NCBI GenBank assembly: GCA_946479125.1
Contig: CAMLET010000188.1
Location: 1-6,628 of the forward strand
Source of the DNA: an uncultured Flavobacteriales bacterium
GTDB taxonomy: Bacteria > Bacteroidota > Bacteroidia > Flavobacteriales > Crocinitomicaceae
Length of the DNA: 6,628 nucleotides
Direction of reading: 5' to 3'
Shown here: positions 4,226 to 6,628 of the stretch, in pieces
Layout of the letters: each line of letters begins with the position of its first letter
Position numbering within the stretch: the stretch's first letter is position 1
Notes under the pieces: generated by a model
What the model was told of the DNA's origin: nothing
Seen by the model: the letters and a program-made list of their open reading frames with translations, nothing else
Database searches by the model: none
Made by a program: the position numbers and the translations under genes

Positions 4226-6628
4226 ATGAAGAAATTACTGACTCTCATTGCCTTTTTGCCACTTGGATTAGCTGCGCAAAAGAACATTACTTTACAAAAT
4301 TCACACGAAATTATTCAGAAAGGAATCGAATTGTACGACAAAGAAAAGTACGACGATGCCATTGATGAATACAAGAAAGTAGCTATTAACGATACACTTT
4401 ATTCCGATGCTCAATATGAGTTGGGATTGACTTACGTCGCTCTTGAACAATACAAAAATGCTCAGGAAGTTTTCAATGATTTGTTGGATTATAAGATCAA
4501 TTATAGCAACAAATATCAGGTTTACATGATGTTGGGGAATGCCTACGACATGGATAAACAACCTGAAAAAGCAATTGAAGTTTATACGGAAGGAATTAAA
4601 CAATTTCCGTATCAGCACAACTTACTCTACAATCGTGGAGTTTGTTATGAATTACAGAAAAAGTATGTAGAAGCTGCTAACGATTACAAAGCAGCGATTC
4701 AGGGAAATATGTATCATGCAAACAGCCATTTCCGTTTAGGATATTTGGTTGCACGAATGGGCTTGTACGATCAGGCAATGCTTTCTTTTATGACATTCCT
4801 GTGGTTGGAACCTTCCGATAGCCGATGTTCAGTAATTGTTTCTACGATGGAAAACATGGCAAGAGGAACAATGGAAGACGAAAAAGTACCTCAAGTACTT
4901 TACACAGGTGATGTGCCGTATTCAGAATACAATGAGTTTTTCGAGAATAAAACGGCATTGCAGCCAAACTACAAGGTGAAATTGACAGTTTCTACAGATT
5001 ACGCAAAACAATTTGACCTGTTTTTGAAAAACAACCATTACGAAGAAGGAAACTACGATTTCTGGAACCTGACTTACATGAAGTTTTATGATGCAGTTTA
5101 CAAAGCAAAGAAGTACGACATGTTGATTTTGTTGAGCTTAGCTGGTGTTGAAAACGAAGCTGTTCAGGCTAAGGTTGGACCGAAAATCGCTAAGATCAAA
5201 GCATTTTATGAATGGTCAAAAGGTGAATACGATATGTATTCAGGAACGCAATACATGGATTTTGAAGGTAAAAAGCAATTTGTAAGCGTTGATTACTCAG
5301 GAGCAACATTTTCTTCTGTAGGTATTTATGCTGATGCTGCTAAAAAGATCAGAACCGGAAATCATTATTCGTACTATAAAAACGGAATGCGGGAATTGCT
5401 TGCACATTACAATGATAAAGGAGAACCTGTTGGTAAATGGGAGATCTACAACATGTATGACGGTGGTAAGGAGCGTGAAATAGAATTCATCAACGCAACT
5501 ACGAAACAGAATTACGAGTACTTCGAATCAGGACAACTTCAGTATAAATACTTGATGAAGAACGACGTAGTTGAAGATACGGTTTACGTATACTACAGAA
5601 ATGGTCAGTTGGAACAGAAATATGTGATGAAAGCCGGAAAGAAAAACGGTGCATACAAAAGCTGGTATCAAAATGGCGCTGTTCGTTCTACACGGAATTA
5701 CATCAATGGAATGCTGGATGGCGAATACAAGAACTTCCATCCAAACGGTGAGTTGGAATTGGAATGTAAAATTGTTGAGGATAAAGTGCAGGGAATGCAG
5801 CGATCTTACTATCCAAATAAACAGTTGGAAAAAGAAGTGAATTTTGTGGATGATCTGTATGAAGGAACCTTGACTTCTTATTACTCAAACGGACAAATCA
5901 GTGAAGTTGCAACTTACAAAAAAGGAACTCAGATCGGTGATTCGAAAGAATATTACATCAATGGAGCTTTAAGTGCAACATCAACTTTGGATGAAAGCGG
6001 GAAGCAAAACGGTGAAAGTGTTGTTTACGATTTAGACGGTAAAAAGTACATGACGTTCGACTTTAACAAAGGTGCACTGAACAAAGTTTCATTTACGGAT
6101 AAAGCTGGAAATACTAAAGAATTATCAGCCCTTAAAAGCAAGAAAATTGATTATATAAGAAACTTCCCGAATGGAAAATTGAATGTGAAAGGTCAGTTTG
6201 CTAACGACGAAAGAGAAGGGAAGTGGGAATATTACGATCAATACGACAACTTGTGGAAAGTAGAAAACTACAAAGCTGGAAAACTGGTTGATACTTTAGT
6301 GGTTTATCACTCAAACGGAAATGTGAAAAGAGCATTCCAAATTGCTGATGGTGAGTACAACGGATTGTATTTGGAGTACAACATCTATGGAGATTTGATA
6401 GAAGAAGGAATTTATACAAATGGCGAATTAGACAAAGACTGGTATACATATTTGCCAAACGGCGAATTGGATTCTCATAACGGTTATACCAACGGTTCTA
6501 AACACGGTTACCGAATCGATTATTCAATTGTTGGAACAACATCTTCTGTTCAACAGTACGATAATGGTCGTTTGATTTTCGACTTGAACATGGATACTAT
6601 TGGAGAAGTGATTCAGGAGTTTGGAGAA
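4226..6628 (+). CDS. Secreted TPR and MORN_2/YwqK-type repeat protein, C-terminus beyond window
   Basis: The frame opens at the ATG at 4226 and stays open for 801 codons to the right edge, so no stop is seen. Residues 1-17 are a Sec signal peptide (MKKLLTLIAFLPLGLAA, cut before Gln18), so the mature protein is periplasmic, surface-bound or secreted. About five tetratricopeptide repeats follow (near 29-59, 60-93, 96-129, 130-163 and 164-197), a protein-protein interaction scaffold. Residues 198-379 match no family I recognise. From about 380 to the window end is an array of roughly 17 units with the core 'yy.NG.l....y..G...G.w' (for example YYRNG 456-460, WYQNG 480-484, FHPNG 504-508, YLPNG 742-746), typical of MORN_2/YwqK-type repeats. 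Homologues are often labelled 'toxin-antitoxin system YwqK family antitoxin', but nothing here supports an antitoxin role. A C-terminal sorting domain may lie beyond the edge. Function unknown; an envelope scaffold is possible. A start within a few codons of 4226 is fixed by the signal peptide. Confidence 0.9.
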   Translation, partial: MKKLLTLIAFLPLGLAAQKNITLQNSHEIIQKGIELYDKEKYDDAIDEYKKVAINDTLYSDAQYELGLTYVALEQYKNAQEVFNDLLDYKINYSNKYQVYMMLGNAYDMDKQPEKAIEVYTEGIKQFPYQHNLLYNRGVCYELQKKYVEAANDYKAAIQGNMYHANSHFRLGYLVARMGLYDQAMLSFMTFLWLEPSDSRCSVIVSTMENMARGTMEDEKVPQVLYTGDVPYSEYNEFFENKTALQPNYKVKLTVSTDYAKQFDLFLKNNHYEEGNYDFWNLTYMKFYDAVYKAKKYDMLILLSLAGVENEAVQAKVGPKIAKIKAFYEWSKGEYDMYSGTQYMDFEGKKQFVSVDYSGATFSSVGIYADAAKKIRTGNHYSYYKNGMRELLAHYNDKGEPVGKWEIYNMYDGGKEREIEFINATTKQNYEYFESGQLQYKYLMKNDVVEDTVYVYYRNGQLEQKYVMKAGKKNGAYKSWYQNGAVRSTRNYINGMLDGEYKNFHPNGELELECKIVEDKVQGMQRSYYPNKQLEKEVNFVDDLYEGTLTSYYSNGQISEVATYKKGTQIGDSKEYYINGALSATSTLDESGKQNGESVVYDLDGKKYMTFDFNKGALNKVSFTDKAGNTKELSALKSKKIDYIRNFPNGKLNVKGQFANDEREGKWEYYDQYDNLWKVENYKAGKLVDTLVVYHSNGNVKRAFQIADGEYNGLYLEYNIYGDLIEEGIYTNGELDKDWYTYLPNGELDSHNGYTNGSKHGYRIDYSIVGTTSSVQQYDNGRLIFDLNMDTIGEVIQEFGE
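5384..6628 (+). repeat. Array of 72-bp (24-residue) coding repeats, continues past window
   Basis: The Gly of the 'NG' turn (or the residue in its place) falls at residues 387, 436, 460, 484, 508, 532, 556, 580, 605, 628, 650, 674, 698, 722, 746 and 770, with a further match near 793. Runs 436-580 and 650-770 keep an exact 24-residue step. The step between 580 and 650 totals 70 rather than 72, and the unit near 411 is degenerate. Nucleotide identity between units is low, so the array is old and held by structure, not by recent duplication. Residue 532 is Lys in place of Gly (YYPNK). Confidence 0.8.

Noticed and set aside
4135..4365. Plus-strand 76-codon frame just before and into the exported protein gene
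   Set aside because: It is out of frame with the TPR gene, runs through the promoter region, and its product is not protein-like.
4301..4618. Minus-strand 105-codon frame with hydrophobic translation
   Set aside because: It is antisense to the TPR-coding part of the exported protein gene, which has far stronger evidence (signal peptide, TPR periodicity).
4226..6628. YwqK antitoxin of a toxin-antitoxin pair
   Set aside because: The label comes from sharing MORN_2-type repeats. This protein is large, exported and TPR-containing, and there is no adjacent toxin candidate in the window.

Overview
The window looks like chromosomal DNA of a Bacteroidota bacterium, most likely a member of Flavobacteriales. 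The reasons are the AT-rich coding style, a secreted protein whose signal peptide ends in LAAQ, the lack of clear Shine-Dalgarno sequences, promoter-like TAnnTTTG (-7) elements in place of sigma70 boxes, and intergenic palindromes of a kind I remember as common in that phylum. A Fluviicola/Crocinitomicaceae-like source is a guess from overall style, not shown by the sequence.

Layout. (1) Positions 1-2246, minus strand: uvrB (nucleotide excision repair, complete), followed by a small putative lipoprotein gene. The lipoprotein start overlaps the uvrB stop in an ATGA and the gene runs off the left edge. (2) Positions 2247-2865: a 619-bp gap without a convincing gene. It holds the likely uvrB promoter, an imperfect inverted repeat with a nested hairpin (2330-2416), a promoter-like element followed by a strong intrinsic terminator on the plus strand (possible small RNA, about 2578-2693), a multi-hairpin palindromic repeat (2695-2805), and a promoter-like element for the next gene. 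(3) Positions 2866-3618, plus strand: a TerC-family integral membrane protein. It converges on a small uncharacterised protein gene on the minus strand (3611-3958). The two genes overlap by 8 bp, and one palindrome supplies both stop codons. (4) Positions 3959-4225: divergent intergenic region with a promoter-like element overlapped by an inverted repeat. (5) Positions 4226-6628, plus strand: a large secreted protein, open through the right edge (801 codons seen). It has an N-terminal TPR block and a long C-terminal array of MORN_2/YwqK-type repeats with a nearly exact 24-residue period.

The genes do not form one pathway. uvrB is housekeeping DNA repair, the TerC protein probably exports a metal ion (Mn2+ in studied relatives), and the TPR-MORN protein is an exported protein of unknown role. 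I see no mobile element, CRISPR array, defence cassette, rRNA or tRNA. The two least explained items are the small-RNA candidate in the large gap and the regular 24-residue array.
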